Of a stretch of 64,000 bases of DNA, positions 1 to 8,682 are shown one piece after another. The stretch comes from CBDFKB01 sp965248715 (lineage in GTDB: Bacteria > Pseudomonadota > Alphaproteobacteria > Rhizobiales > Rhizobiaceae). The translations under genes and the position numbers were made by a program. Under the pieces are notes generated by a model, which had not been told where the DNA came from, ran no database searches, and saw nothing but the letters and a program-made list of their open reading frames with translations. The stretch's first letter is position 1. Each line of letters begins with the position of its first letter. Location: positions 930,001-994,000 of the forward strand of contig CBDFKB010000007.1 of the NCBI GenBank assembly GCA_965248715.1, given 5' to 3'.

Positions 1-289
1 CGATCGGCACACCGAGCGCGGCAATTTTTCGATCGAACGCGGCGCGCACCGATTGCAGATCGTCAAGCATGCATTTTGCTTTGGCATGATCCGGCTGATT
101 GGTTACCACAAAAAGTGTAAAACCAGCACTGGCCAAGCTTTTTAGCGCTGCGCCGACTTCGCCGAACAGGCGCAATTGGTCCGGCCTATGAGGCGGACCA
201 TATTCACCAAATCGCTGATGATAGACCAGCTCATTGAGCGTCCCGTCCCGGTCGAGGAATACGCCTGGCCGCATTTTGTTTACCGGCAC
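1..289 (-). CDS. HAD-IIIA phosphatase, GmhB-like (partial, runs off window)
   Basis: The minus-strand frame reads a HAD phosphatase N-terminus: FLDRDGTLN (nucleophile Asp and the second Asp two residues later), then a conserved Rx(F/Y)GEYGPPHRP-like block and FVVTNQ (motif II Thr). This is the pattern of D-glycero-D-manno-heptose 1,7-bisphosphate phosphatase (GmhB) and related histidinol-phosphatase-like enzymes, which remove the C7 phosphate in ADP- or GDP-heptose synthesis. The start is a GTG one base after the stop of the upstream SIS gene; an in-frame ATG at 274 is the alternative. It is the last visible gene of a four-gene minus-strand heptose operon. The C-terminus lies beyond base 1. 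Confidence 0.75.
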   Translation of the reverse strand, partial: MPVNKMRPGVFLDRDGTLNELVYHQRFGEYGPPHRPDQLRLFGEVGAALKSLASAGFTLFVVTNQPDHAKAKCMLDDLQSVRAAFDRKIAALGVPI

Positions 290-290
290 A

Positions 291-896
291 TCAACCTGCG
301 ACGGTTTCCCATTTCATTTCCCCGGTCAACAATAGCGGATGAGAAATCATCAGGTGCCAAATCATGACTTGAAACGATTCCGTATGGGGCGTCACAGTCG
401 AAGAATTGACCGGTGGCACGACCACGCAGGCATCAGCCACCACTGCCGTATAGCCGCCATCGCGCCCAATAATACCGATTACCTTTGCACCTACCTCTTT
501 GGCATGAATTAGTGCCTGAACCAGGTTGACGCTCACGTTCTTTTCCCGATTTCCGCCGCCGACGGAAAACACGAACACGCAATCATTGGGACCAAGCCGG
601 CTGACCTTGAGCCAGTTAGCATAACTGGTATCCCAACCATCATCATTCACCCGCGCGGTCAATTCCGATACATTGTCGGACACCGAATAAGATTCGATAC
701 CGGCGAGTTTGCGGAAATCACAGACAGCGTGATTGGCGTTTCCCGCTCCGCCGCCGACACCGACGAAAAACAACCTGCCGTGACGTTTGCGCACTTCTAA
801 CAAGATCGCGATCATATCTTCAATCGCTTGCTGATCAATCTGCTCGGATATGGCGGCCAAATCCTGGAAATACTGGCGCGTGTGTTCAGAAGCCAT
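291..896 (-). CDS. SIS-domain sugar isomerase, GmhA-like (sedoheptulose 7-phosphate isomerase)
   Basis: A 201-residue single SIS-domain protein, the usual length for GmhA. Visible are the glycine-rich substrate loop VGVGGGAGNANHAV (about residues 45-58), the second phosphate loop FSVGGGNREKNVSV (about 110-123) and the PHTESFQVMIWHL helix near the C-terminus that carries the family's Glu and His. The family converts sedoheptulose 7-phosphate to D-glycero-D-manno-heptose 7-phosphate in the cytoplasm. It lies 25 bases downstream of the nucleotidyltransferase and almost touches the GmhB-like gene, so co-transcription is likely. Function is inferred from family plus neighbours; a generic SIS phosphosugar isomerase cannot be excluded. 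Confidence 0.75.
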   Translation of the reverse strand: MASEHTRQYFQDLAAISEQIDQQAIEDMIAILLEVRKRHGRLFFVGVGGGAGNANHAVCDFRKLAGIESYSVSDNVSELTARVNDDGWDTSYANWLKVSRLGPNDCVFVFSVGGGNREKNVSVNLVQALIHAKEVGAKVIGIIGRDGGYTAVVADACVVVPPVNSSTVTPHTESFQVMIWHLMISHPLLLTGEMKWETVAG

Positions 897-921
897 GCAA
901 ACTCTCTTTCAATTTGTTGGG

Positions 922-1650
922 TCAGGACCCTAAGGGCCTATTGCTACGCGCGGTGATATATTGCTCGGTTTTCTGCAGTCCCTTGATCGAACCAACTTCA
1001 TAGAAGCGGTTGTGCACTTCATATGCCGCCAACCGACCGGCGTTCGCCGCAGCCTCTAGCGCATCGGCAAGATCAAAGGTTTGCCCGGCTGGAAAGTCTT
1101 GAAACAACTCGCAAGATACCAAGCTGATTCCATAATCGATGAATGGTGCATCAGGCAACGGGTTTTGCTTGGAATATCTCGTTAAACCGTTTTCGATAGT
1201 GGCATTGCTGGTATCCCATTTGCCGTTATTGCGATAGAGCGCCATAACGCCAAGATGGCAATTGCCATCCATAACAGAAACCATGCCGCGATAGTCCACA
1301 TCCAGATATGTATCACCATAGGTGACGAAAAATTTCTGACCCAAATGAGGCAGCGCTTGGACGATCGCGCCGCCGGTACCAAGCGGCTTTTCGCCGTCAT
1401 TCACATAGCTAACCGCAAGACCGTAATCGGCGCCATCACCAATGTGAGCCACGATCATTTCCGAAAGATATCCCACACACATAACAACTCGGCGGAAACC
1501 CTTCTCACGCAGCAGATTGAGATGATGGTCCACGAAAGGCCGGCCTGCTACTTCGAGCATGGATTTCGGTATGCTTTGTGTCAGTGGACGCATGCGCGAC
1601 GCCAATCCACCGGCAAGAACCGCAACCGGATAGTCGGCGATATCGCACAT
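922..1650 (-). CDS. Nucleotidyltransferase, HddC-like (heptose-1-phosphate guanylyltransferase)
   Basis: A 242-residue NTP-transferase. The N-terminal signature LAGGLASRMRPLT...PKSM (about residues 12-31) is the nucleotide-binding loop, and TYGDTYLDVD (about 108-117) holds the metal-binding Asp. It lacks the C-terminal left-handed beta-helix of acetyltransferase-fused relatives. Next to GmhA-, HddA- and GmhB-like genes it is best read as D-glycero-alpha-D-manno-heptose 1-phosphate guanylyltransferase, making GDP-heptose for a surface polysaccharide or glycoprotein. Mannose-1-phosphate or other hexose-1-phosphate transferases share the fold, so the sugar is inferred from context. Confidence 0.72.
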   Translation of the reverse strand: MCDIADYPVAVLAGGLASRMRPLTQSIPKSMLEVAGRPFVDHHLNLLREKGFRRVVMCVGYLSEMIVAHIGDGADYGLAVSYVNDGEKPLGTGGAIVQALPHLGQKFFVTYGDTYLDVDYRGMVSVMDGNCHLGVMALYRNNGKWDTSNATIENGLTRYSKQNPLPDAPFIDYGISLVSCELFQDFPAGQTFDLADALEAAANAGRLAAYEVHNRFYEVGSIKGLQKTEQYITARSNRPLGS

Positions 1651-1672
1651 TGGGCACCTATTCTACCAGCGT

Positions 1673-2600
1673 TCAGCTGCGGCCAATCAAGGTCTGGGTA
1701 CCAGCAAAATCAAACCGCACCGGCACCTCGCGCAGCCCAAGGCCGGAAAGCGCGCGCCGGGTGCGCATTTTGTCGGTGGTCACGAACATCAAGAAACCGC
1801 CGCCGCCGGCCCCAATCAGTTTGCCGCCGAGTGCGCCATTGGCCATGGCGCGTTCATAAGCTGCGTCGATTGCGGGATTAGCCATCTTGGGCGAGCGCTG
1901 TTTTTTGTGTTGCCAATGCTCGTGCATCAACCGGCCGAAATCATCGATCCGTGAATTCTCAATCGCATCGCGGCTTAAACGGCCAATTTCCTTTACCCGA
2001 TCCAAATTGTCGAGCATTTCAACACTGGCTTGCCGGGTTTGCTGGTCCTGCTCGCGCAAAATACTGCCGGCGCGCCTGGAATATCCGGTAAAGAACATTA
2101 CCAAGCTGTCCTCCAAATCCAGCCTTTGGGATTCGGACAGTTTCAACGGCTCAACATCGACCGAATTGTCGGGATTGAATGTGAATGCGGTTAGACCGCC
2201 AAATACCGAGATGTATTGGTCCTGCTTGCCGGTCGGTTCCCCAAGCCGGTCGATTTCGATGCTACAGGCCCGCTCGGCAAGCTCGGTTCGGTCGACCTGA
2301 ATGCCACAATGCTCGTGCATGGCTTGCAGCAGCGCACAGGTAAATGTGCCTGATGAGCCAAGTCCGGTGCCAGCGGGTATGTCAGCAAAAGAAGTGATTT
2401 CCAGGTGCGAGGGATTGATGACGGTTGAAAGCTTGATGTTGTAATTGCGGCCAAGCTCCGCGTAGCTGAAGCGAAGCCCCAAGGTCTTTCGAAACCATCT
2501 CCCAAGATAGCTTTCGTCCTGCATGATGTCGTTATAAGCAATCTGTCGCCAGCTCTTTGCGAGAATGGCTTTCGCTACCAGTGAATTAAGCTTGATATAG
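1673..2600 (-). pseudogene. GHMP kinase, HddA-like, 5' end lost at IS5 junction
   Basis: The longest frame with an ATG (from 2524) gives 283 residues. It contains the GHMP ATP-binding motif PAGTGLGSSGTF and the C-terminal GAGGGGFLMF loop of heptose 7-phosphate kinase (HddA). HddA proteins are about 340 residues and begin with a conserved substrate-binding segment of the type R(I/V)SF.GGGTD; that segment is absent. The frame stays open upstream of the ATG right up to the IS5 inverted repeat at 2601, so the gene was probably cut by the insertion or by recombination through it. Without the N-terminus the kinase is unlikely to work. It would be the first gene of the heptose operon, so the operon promoter is lost as well. 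Confidence 0.65.
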
Positions 2601-3240
2601 AGTTGGACACCTCGAATTACCTCCCCATTTTGTCTGATCTGTGATTCACTCGCGTTGTTGAATCGCGGGAGGTTTTGTGATGGCGGGTCAGGTGGGTTTT
2701 TGGGATGTTGATGAGCGTTATGAGCGGCTGAGCAAGGCCGGTGATCCTCTTGAGAAGCTTGAGCGGATCGTGCCCTGGCGGGTTTTCCGCATGCCGCTTG
2801 CGAAAGCGTTGAAGCGCTTTGATGGTTCGAAAGGTGGCCGGCCGGCCTATGACACCATTTTGATGTTCAAAATTCTGGTGCTGCAGGCGCTGTACAATCT
2901 CGGCGATGATCAGACAGAATTTGTTATCAATGACCGCCTCTCGTTTATTCGCTTCCTGGGCCTGTCGATCGGCGATGATGTGCCGGATGCCAAGACGATC
3001 TGGTTATTTCGTGAGCATCTGACCCAGGCGCGTGCGATGGACAATCTGTTTGCCCGGTTCGACAAGCATCTGGCCAGGTCCGGATACCTCGCCATGGGCG
3101 GGCAGATCGTTGACGCCACGATTGTTGCCGCGCCCAAGCAGCGCAATAGTGACGGCGAGAAGGCCGACATCAAGGAAGGCAAGGTTCCCGGGGCCTGGAA
3201 GGACAATCCCGCCAAGCTGGCCCAGAAAGACACGGACGCT

Positions 3241-3279
3241 CCCTTACGGCGGCGCTTCGCTTGCCTGCCGGGCAATGGA
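3241..3279 (-). repeat. Small palindromic insert in transposase gene, copy 1
   Basis: About 39 bases absent from the homologous transposase at 50390-51469 are inserted in frame between the Ala and Trp codons. Read on the minus strand, the insert shares the core TTGCCCGGCAG near its start and AAGGG at its end with the insert at 3700-3737, so the two appear to be opposite-orientation members of one small repeat family. Confidence 0.55.
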
Positions 3280-3699
3280 TGGACGGTCAAGTATTCCAAG
3301 GCCAAACAAAAGCCTGATGGAACCAAACACGCGATCGACATTGCCATTCCGGCCTTTGGCTACAAGAACCATATATCGATTGACCGGGAACACGGGCTGA
3401 TCCGCACGTGGAAAGCTACCCATGCATCGCGCTATGACGGGGCGCAATTGTCGGATCTGGTCAGCCGTGACAACACCGGTTCTACCGTGTGGGCCGATAC
3501 AGCCTATCGCTCCAAAAAGAACGAGACCTGGCTGACCAAAAACGGATTTGTATCAAACATCCATACCAAGAAACCGAAGGGCAAGCCGATGTCTGAACGT
3601 GCCTCAAAGGCTAACGCAAAACGCTCCAAAGTCCGCGCCTTCGTCGAGCATCCCTTCGCTAAACTGAAAGGCCCGATGGCTTTGTTCATTCGCACCATT

Positions 3700-3737
3700 C
3701 ACTGCCCGGCAGTGGTTTGCTAGCAAACCACGAGAGG
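3700..3737 (+). repeat. Small palindromic insert in transposase gene, copy 2
   Basis: A 38-base insert interrupts an otherwise conserved RTIGIAR coding stretch. It is two overlapping palindromes: CACTGCCCGGCAGTG (7-base arms around one C) and the perfect 20-mer GTGGTTTGCTAGCAAACCAC, followed by GAGAGG. The exact interruption of a conserved reading frame indicates insertion rather than divergence. Confidence 0.65.
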
Positions 3738-4710
3738 GGCATCGCCCGCGCCACCACCAAAATCGGCATGGCCAATCTCGTCTACAATTTCCAGCGCCTC
3801 GCGTGGCGCAACGGGAAAACTGCGCCCGCATAGAGCCAAACTCGGGCAATTGAGCTGCCGGAACAAACAATCCGGCGCTCAAATGACCAAGAAATACACG
3901 TCAATCCAGAGAATCTCGCCCCGTCACACTCGCAAAGCACACAATCGCTCTCAAATCACCGGAAATTAGAGGTGTCCAGCTTGGTGCTCTTGCCGGTGCT
4001 ATCCTTCCCATTCCCTGTGTTCATATGGCCGAACTCGACAATGGGAGAAAAGTTATAGCTGTCTTCCTTTGTGTCTCCACGGATGGTGAAATTCGTCTTC
4101 TGAAGGGTGGTAAGAGCCTCAATGATTTGGGAGTGGTTGTAGGAACCGTGCGCGGTTCCGTGACGTTTTTTGAGCTCTTGACGAATTTCATAAAGACTGG
4201 TGATAACCGTGTAGCTATCTGTCTTGCGATTATTCCCGTCTGGACCGTCGTAAAAATACCCCTGCTCTATTGCGAGCTTGAAGATGATGAATTCGATGAT
4301 TTCCTCACGCACTCCGGGGAAAATGGCTCGGTATTTCCCTTTCTGCTTGAGTGTCGCAGGTGCTATTTCTAGCGTGTAGGATTTTTCCTTGTATTCATAA
4401 ATTTTTTCAATCGGGAGCGCCGTTCCATCGGCGTTCCGCTGAATGCTTCCAAAGCTCCCATCAGGCTTGATATATCGCGCCTTATCACCCCCCACGAGAA
4501 AGCGCGGGATAGCTTCATAAAACTCAAAAGCATTTGTGTAAGGAACGTCTGTGAGGCGGAATAGTTCGAGTTGAAAGGGCTGATTTCCAAGCTCCCCTGC
4601 CCCGCCCTCTACGATGTTCTGTGGGTCTTTAGGGTCCAAACTCAATCATTTTGTTGAATTTCTGTAGCAAATCAGATTGAGATTGAACGATCAAAGGATT
4701 GGAGACCTGG

Positions 4711-5610
4711 ATGGCTCATTTGTTTTGGCTTTCTGACGCCCAATGGGCGGTGATTGAACCCCATTTACCCATGAACCAGCCCGGAGCACGTCGGGTGGAT
4801 GACCGCCGGGTGATCTCGGGCATTATTCATGTGCTCAAAACAGGATGCCGATGGTGTGACTGCCCTGGCGAATACGGCCCTTCGACAACGATCTACAACC
4901 GCTTCAACCGTTGGTCCCGCCGTCGGTTCTGGGTCGATCTGGTGGAGGCATTGGCTACCTCAGGTGCGGTGACGAAGAGCACGTCCATCGACTCAACCTA
5001 TATCAAGGCGCATCGTTCGGCACATGGCGGTAAAGGGGGGCGAAAATCCAGGCCATTGGCCCCTCGCGCGGTGGCCAAACCACCAAAATCCATGCCCTCA
5101 CAGACGTCATAGGCCGCCCCTTTGCCTTCATGCTCACAGCAGGCAATGTATCGGACACCAAAGCCGCACCCACTTTGCTGACAGGTTTGAGGGGCGCACG
5201 ATATGTTCTGGGCGACAAGGGATACGTGCGGATGCGCTTCGAAAAGCTTTGCGCAATGCGGCCATGGTTCCTGTGATCCCCGGCCGCTGCAATCGAAAAC
5301 GCAAAATCATCTACGACAAAGCCCGCTACAAAGAACGCCACCTCATCGAAAATGCATTCTGCCGTCTCAAGGACTTTCGAAGAGTGGCAACCCGCTACGA
5401 CAAACTCGCAAGAAACTGGACACTTCTAAAAACCTCGACGATGGCACCAATATGCGCTCGTCGGTGCGAACAGGTCAGATTCGAATAGTGAACAAACCAG
5501 AATCAAGCGGCCTGGCGCTTCGACGCCTTGAATCGGTTCAGGGGTTTTTAGAAGTGTCCAACTTCCTGTCCGCCGTAGCGCTGGCAACACTCGTCGCCTT
5601 CTGGTTATGA
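4711..5610 (+). pseudogene. IS427-type transposase (orfA/orfB), broken by a 1-base loss and a MITE
   Basis: OrfA starts at ATG 4711 after GGAG and reads MAHLFWLSDAQWAVIEPHLP, the DUF4096-type N-terminus. The DDE part follows in another frame after the slippery run AAAGGGGGG (about 5033-5041), the usual frameshift site of this group: AIGPSRGGQTTKIHALTD, then LGDKGY (second Asp). A base is missing near 5226, because the next residues (DALRKALRNAAMVPVIP) need a further shift. The RHLIENAFCRLK block (Glu) follows, and the gene is then interrupted after YDKLARN by the MITE. The C-terminal codons NFLSAVALATLVAFWL resume at 5560-5610. Confidence 0.8.
5417..5560. mobile_element. MITE, 144 bp, copy 1 (IS5-type ends)
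   Basis: Non-coding insert inside the IS427 transposase. The ends are inverted repeats TGGACACTTCTAAAAACC (perfect over 18 bases), and the host reading frame (ARN-FLSAV) is restored when it is removed. It is flanked by AAC on both sides if the right end is taken at 5559, or by AC if the ends are taken as symmetrical. The terminal repeat matches the left end of the intact IS5 element at 50337 at 16 of 18 positions, which makes that element the likely source of transposase. Confidence 0.85.
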
Positions 5611-5681
5611 TTGAGTCTGGACCCTAGTGAGGTCAGAATCATACTCGCACACCTTAAAAATCCAAATCGAGGAACTTTCCA

Positions 5682-7085
5682 ATGAGTTGGTCGTCAAAAA
5701 TATTTGCAATTGATGCAGACTCACTAAAAGGAAAGTTGATTCTACTGATCTTGGACAAGGTTTTGATCAGCGCAATTGTCGCTGCTGTGTTTGTTACCTA
5801 TGACCAATATCGGAAGTCGGACCAGCAAAATTTTGAACGAGAGTTAGTTGAGTTAACAAGTCAGCTCGAGCAGGAGCGAAGAATTCAAGACGCGGTGCGC
5901 CAAGAACGCGCCACTGAGATTCAAAGAAAATTCGAACGTACTCGGTTGGCAAGAGAACTTTTACCGCTAGTTCTAAAGAAGGACGAGAATGTTATTGCGA
6001 GAGGATATGTTCTTCGATCTTCCCTCGAAACCGGCTTAATTACAAGGGATGTCGCTGTTGACGTATTACAAACGCTTTATAGACAGGGGCTTCCGGCATT
6101 AGACGTTACACGAATTGCCAGTGCGACGATGCCAAACGGTCTTGCAAGTATCGCTCGAATTGGGGAGCGATTGAAAGAAGCGTGGATCCTCGAGAACCAC
6201 AGCCCAAGTTCCATATATGCTCATAAATTGGGCCTGGAAAGATTGTCTGCAAAGTCATCTAAGATCGCTAGGGAACGACTCGTTTGGAGGGCAGTGCTCA
6301 AAGAGACCTTGCCTAGGTTAGCTACAAACGGTGAGAAAAATCACATTGAAATCGAGTTTCTAGCAAAAAACTTATCCGGTTTGTTTTTCATGATGATTAA
6401 CAATGATTCAGGTAGTACCACGCGTTTAATGCAATCCAACAGCCAGGTAATGAGGATTTTGGGTAGCTTGGATGCCCTCGTACACAATTGGGGGCCATTG
6501 GTTGAGGCGGGTAGAACCATCAACGAAGAGCTTGGAAATCTAGATTTCAGTAAAATTCATCACATCCGCTATGCACGAAACATCGTAGATATTCTCAGCA
6601 CTTACAGTGACTATGGCTCACAAATCTCCCCTTATGTTGCCGATGCTCTCGCGAAGTTGCTCATCGATGGCACATTTGCTGATCGCATTGCATGGATTCC
6701 AAAAGATGCCACTGATGCCGATCGAACGAAGTATTTTGCGACCGATGAGGCAGCAAATGGACACGCAGGCCTTCAATTCCGCGCAGGCGAATTGCTCGGA
6801 AATATGGGGAAACGGGCGGCTAAGGCACAATATTTGCTGATCGCTTACCTTGACTCGGTCCGTGGGAAACTTAATGGCATAGGAGAACAAGAAGATGTAC
6901 AAATGCTCAGGGCAAAGCTCGGAAAATACTCTGTTCGACATGCCATCGAAATACTCGCTCAAATAGATTCGGCGCAGAGTAATGCTGCAATTGAGCGACT
7001 CTTGCAAGTTGACGAGAACAAGCTCCGGGCTTTTGGAGAGGCGATGATGGTATTAAGAAATCTCGATCAATTCCGAGGCAAATAG
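5682..7085 (+). CDS. Unknown membrane-anchored coiled-coil protein
   Basis: 467 residues, family not recognised. A single transmembrane helix is predicted at about residues 18-42 (LILLILDKVLISAIVAAVFV), followed by a charged, probably coiled-coil segment to about residue 95 rich in Glu, Gln and Arg. The rest (about 370 residues) is helical with short repeated helical pairs, compatible with an alpha-solenoid; no catalytic motif is visible. The topology suggests a membrane anchor with a large soluble domain. The gene is flanked by transposon remnants and diverges from the replication-initiator-like pseudogene 30 bases away, so it may be cargo of a former plasmid. It looks intact. Confidence 0.6.
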   Translation: MSWSSKIFAIDADSLKGKLILLILDKVLISAIVAAVFVTYDQYRKSDQQNFERELVELTSQLEQERRIQDAVRQERATEIQRKFERTRLARELLPLVLKKDENVIARGYVLRSSLETGLITRDVAVDVLQTLYRQGLPALDVTRIASATMPNGLASIARIGERLKEAWILENHSPSSIYAHKLGLERLSAKSSKIARERLVWRAVLKETLPRLATNGEKNHIEIEFLAKNLSGLFFMMINNDSGSTTRLMQSNSQVMRILGSLDALVHNWGPLVEAGRTINEELGNLDFSKIHHIRYARNIVDILSTYSDYGSQISPYVADALAKLLIDGTFADRIAWIPKDATDADRTKYFATDEAANGHAGLQFRAGELLGNMGKRAAKAQYLLIAYLDSVRGKLNGIGEQEDVQMLRAKLGKYSVRHAIEILAQIDSAQSNAAIERLLQVDENKLRAFGEAMMVLRNLDQFRGK

Positions 7086-7399
7086 ATTGCTACGTATTTG
7101 AAATTCTCGAACGTCATTTTTGAAGTTTGCCCGAGTGAACGCGAGCCTACCGAGCGGAGTGTACAATCGACGGATTTGGCACATTGTGACTGCGGTGGCA
7201 TATCGCTCACCGGGCAATGATTCAATCGGAAGACAGTACAAAGTCCGCATCTCGGAAATGAGTCCAAAACTGCCAATGACCGCTCCGGGCCATCATTACC
7301 GGTGGCGGTGCTATTCAGCAATTCAGTTCGCGACACGCGCCGGAGGTCTTAAGAGGGCTCGCAACTGCCACTCGCTGCCAAATCATGAACGGCTGCTTT
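7086..7399. other. Gene-free stretch
   Basis: I see no credible gene here. A 97-codon open frame on the plus strand (7120-7413) has no recognisable domain and runs into the IS3 remnant. No strong hairpin or promoter stands out. Confidence 0.4.
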
Positions 7400-7580
7400 T
7401 GAACAGCCCCTAGTTTGTCGGAGGCTCTAACTCCTGAGTAGGATAGAGCAATGACAAGCAAAACAACGAACAAGTTTTCCACCGAAGTTCGTGCCCGTGC
7501 GGTGCGAATGGTTCTTGACCATGAGGGTGAGTATTCTTCGCGGTGGTCGGCGATTGTGTCGATTTCTGGGAAGATTGGTG
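7400..7580 (+). mobile_element. IS3-family remnant with orfA N-terminus
   Basis: Starts with an IS3-like end (TGAACAGCCCC) at 7400. From ATG 7451 it codes MTSKTTNKF followed by EVRARAVRMVLDHEGEYSSR, the N-terminal helix-turn-helix of an IS3 OrfA. The frame ends abruptly at about residue 43, where the end of another IS3 element begins (CCTGCCCCCG near 7582). Confidence 0.7.
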
Positions 7581-7596
7581 CCCTGCCCCCGAATTT

Positions 7597-8538
7597 TCAT
7601 CCAGTTCTGATTAGAGTCACAACCTGATTTACGCCGTTTGGCGCGGTGGTAGCAAGCGGGCGGGGAGTGGAACCCTCATATCGTGGAACGGGAGGCACGC
7701 TTGCGGTTAGTTTGGCGGCATAGGCTGCCGGTGTTTGATAGTCCAATGCTGAATGCGGTCTTTGTTCGTTGTAGTCACAAACCCATTCGGCAATCTCCTG
7801 TTTGGCGTGGGAGAGACCGAAGAACAGGGTCTCGTTCAGCAACTCGTCACGCATGCGGCCGTTGAAACTTTCGACAAAGCCATTTTGCATGGGTTTGCCT
7901 GGCGCAATGTAATGCCAATTGATTTTGTGATCCTTCGACCATGCAAAGATCGCATTGGATGTCAGTTCGGTTCCATTGTCAGAGACAATCATCCCGGGTT
8001 TGCCATGCCGGTCGATGATGGCCGTCAGTTCCCGGGCAACACGCCGCCCGGAAATCGATGTATCGGGGATTGCCCCCAGACATTGCTTGGTCACATCATC
8101 GATGATGTTGAGAACCCGAAACCGCCGCCCATTGGCGAATTGATCATGAACGAAATCCAACGACCACCTGGCATTGGGCTTGACTTCCACCACAATGGGT
8201 GCCCGCGTTCCCACGGCTCTGCGGCGCGCGCGGCGCTTGCGAACCCCCAACCCTTCCTCCCTGTAAAGCCGGTAGATGTGGTTGATGCCCGAGGGTTCAC
8301 CCTCACGGCGCAGCAGGACAAACAGACGCCGATAGCCGAACCGGCGTCTCTCATTGGCCAGATCACAGAGCCGCTGGCGCAGTTCGCCATCCGGTGCACG
8401 GCGGGATTGATAGCGGATCATTGAGCGATCCGCATCAACAAGACAACAGGCCCGCCGCTCTGACAGACCCATCCCGGCCTTCAGATGCGCGACGGCTTCG
8501 CGCTTCACGGCGGGCCCTACCACTTTTTTGAAAGCAGC
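7597..8538 (-). pseudogene. IS3-family OrfB transposase, 5' end cut by a MITE
   Basis: Integrase-core transposase. HTH_21-like region (FGYRRLFVLLRREG), then the DDE residues in WSLDFVHD, VSDNGTELTS and NGFVESFNGRMRDE, and the YNEQRPHSALDYQTP tail. Genuine coding begins at FKKVVGPAVKREAV (about 8538). The codons upstream belong to the MITE at 8539-8682, and no orfA of this element remains. Confidence 0.8.
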
Positions 8539-8682
8539 TGGACACCCGCAAAAACCTCCAGTCCAAATATATAGCCGGATGTGGAGATACATTTGGTTCC
8601 GGTTCGTTCATGGCTTGATTCTGGAATGTTCTCTTTATCAGACGACCTTCAGAACGACCGCTGAGGTTTTTGCGGGTGTCCA
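8539..8682. mobile_element. MITE, 144 bp, copy 2 (IS5-type ends)
   Basis: Perfect terminal inverted repeats TGGACACCCGCAAAAACCTC; the outermost TGGACAC matches copy 1 and the two IS5 elements. It is the same length as copy 1. Read on the minus strand, it shares an internal block of the type GAACAnnCCAGAATCAAGC with copy 1. AGC occurs on both sides, analogous to AAC at copy 1. The left flank is an IS3 orfB and the right flank an IS4 transposase, so the locus has been rearranged or had stacked insertions. Confidence 0.82.

Larger units (their letters stand above)
2680..3833 (+). pseudogene. IS5-family transposase, disrupted by two small inserts
   Basis: DDE transposase of the IS5 group, closely similar along its length to the intact 359-residue copy at 50390-51469. 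Visible are VDATIV (first Asp), WADTAYRSKKN (second Asp) and VEHPFAKLK (Glu). The start is the ATG at 2680, preceded by GGGAGG. Relative to the intact copy it carries about 13 extra in-frame codons at 3241-3279. A 38-base insert at 3700-3737 creates a stop after HCPAVVC at 3723. Removing the second insert restores the C-terminal frame (RTI followed by GIARA...) to a stop at 3831-3833. Inactive as it stands. Confidence 0.8.
2601..3981 (+). mobile_element. IS5-family insertion sequence (defective)
   Basis: Imperfect terminal inverted repeats match at 17 of 20 positions: AGTTGGACACCTCGAATTAC at 2601-2620 and its counterpart at 3962-3981. They bracket a plus-strand IS5-type transposase gene. I see no target duplication, and the two flanks belong to unrelated truncated genes (hddA-like on the left, a replication-initiator-like gene on the right). 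The copy therefore probably marks a deletion or recombination junction rather than a simple insertion. Confidence 0.8.
4632..5624 (+). mobile_element. IS5-family, IS427-type insertion sequence carrying a MITE
   Basis: Terminal repeats GGGTCCAAACTCAATCA (left) and, reversed, GGGTCCAGACTCAATCA (right) differ at one position and are flanked by TA on both sides (4630-4631 and 5625-5626), the target duplication expected for this group. The span is 993 bases; without the inserted MITE it is about 849, typical for IS427-type elements. It contains a two-frame transposase. Confidence 0.85.
3982..5652 (-). pseudogene. Plasmid replication-initiator-like gene, split by IS427-type element and truncated by IS5
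   Basis: Between the two insertion sequences (3982-4631) a minus-strand frame codes about 215 residues with segments such as ELFRLTDVPYTNAFEFYEAI, SYTLEIAPATL and YNHSQIIEALTTLQKTNFTI. This layout resembles winged-helix replication initiators of alphaproteobacterial plasmids (my recollection of the family; not searched). The IS427-type element (4632-5624, TA duplication) lies inside it. Deleting that element joins the frame to codons upstream, giving VCEYDSDLTKDPQNIVEGG from a possible GTG at 5652. The C-terminus is cut at the IS5 repeat (3981). The frame has no stop for a further stretch upstream, so the start is uncertain. Confidence 0.45.

Noticed and set aside
1255..1881. 208-codon plus-strand frame
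   Set aside because: Antisense to the nucleotidyltransferase and GHMP kinase genes, with no domain of its own.
7120..7413. 97-codon plus-strand frame
   Set aside because: It runs into an IS3 end, has no recognisable domain and no good start.
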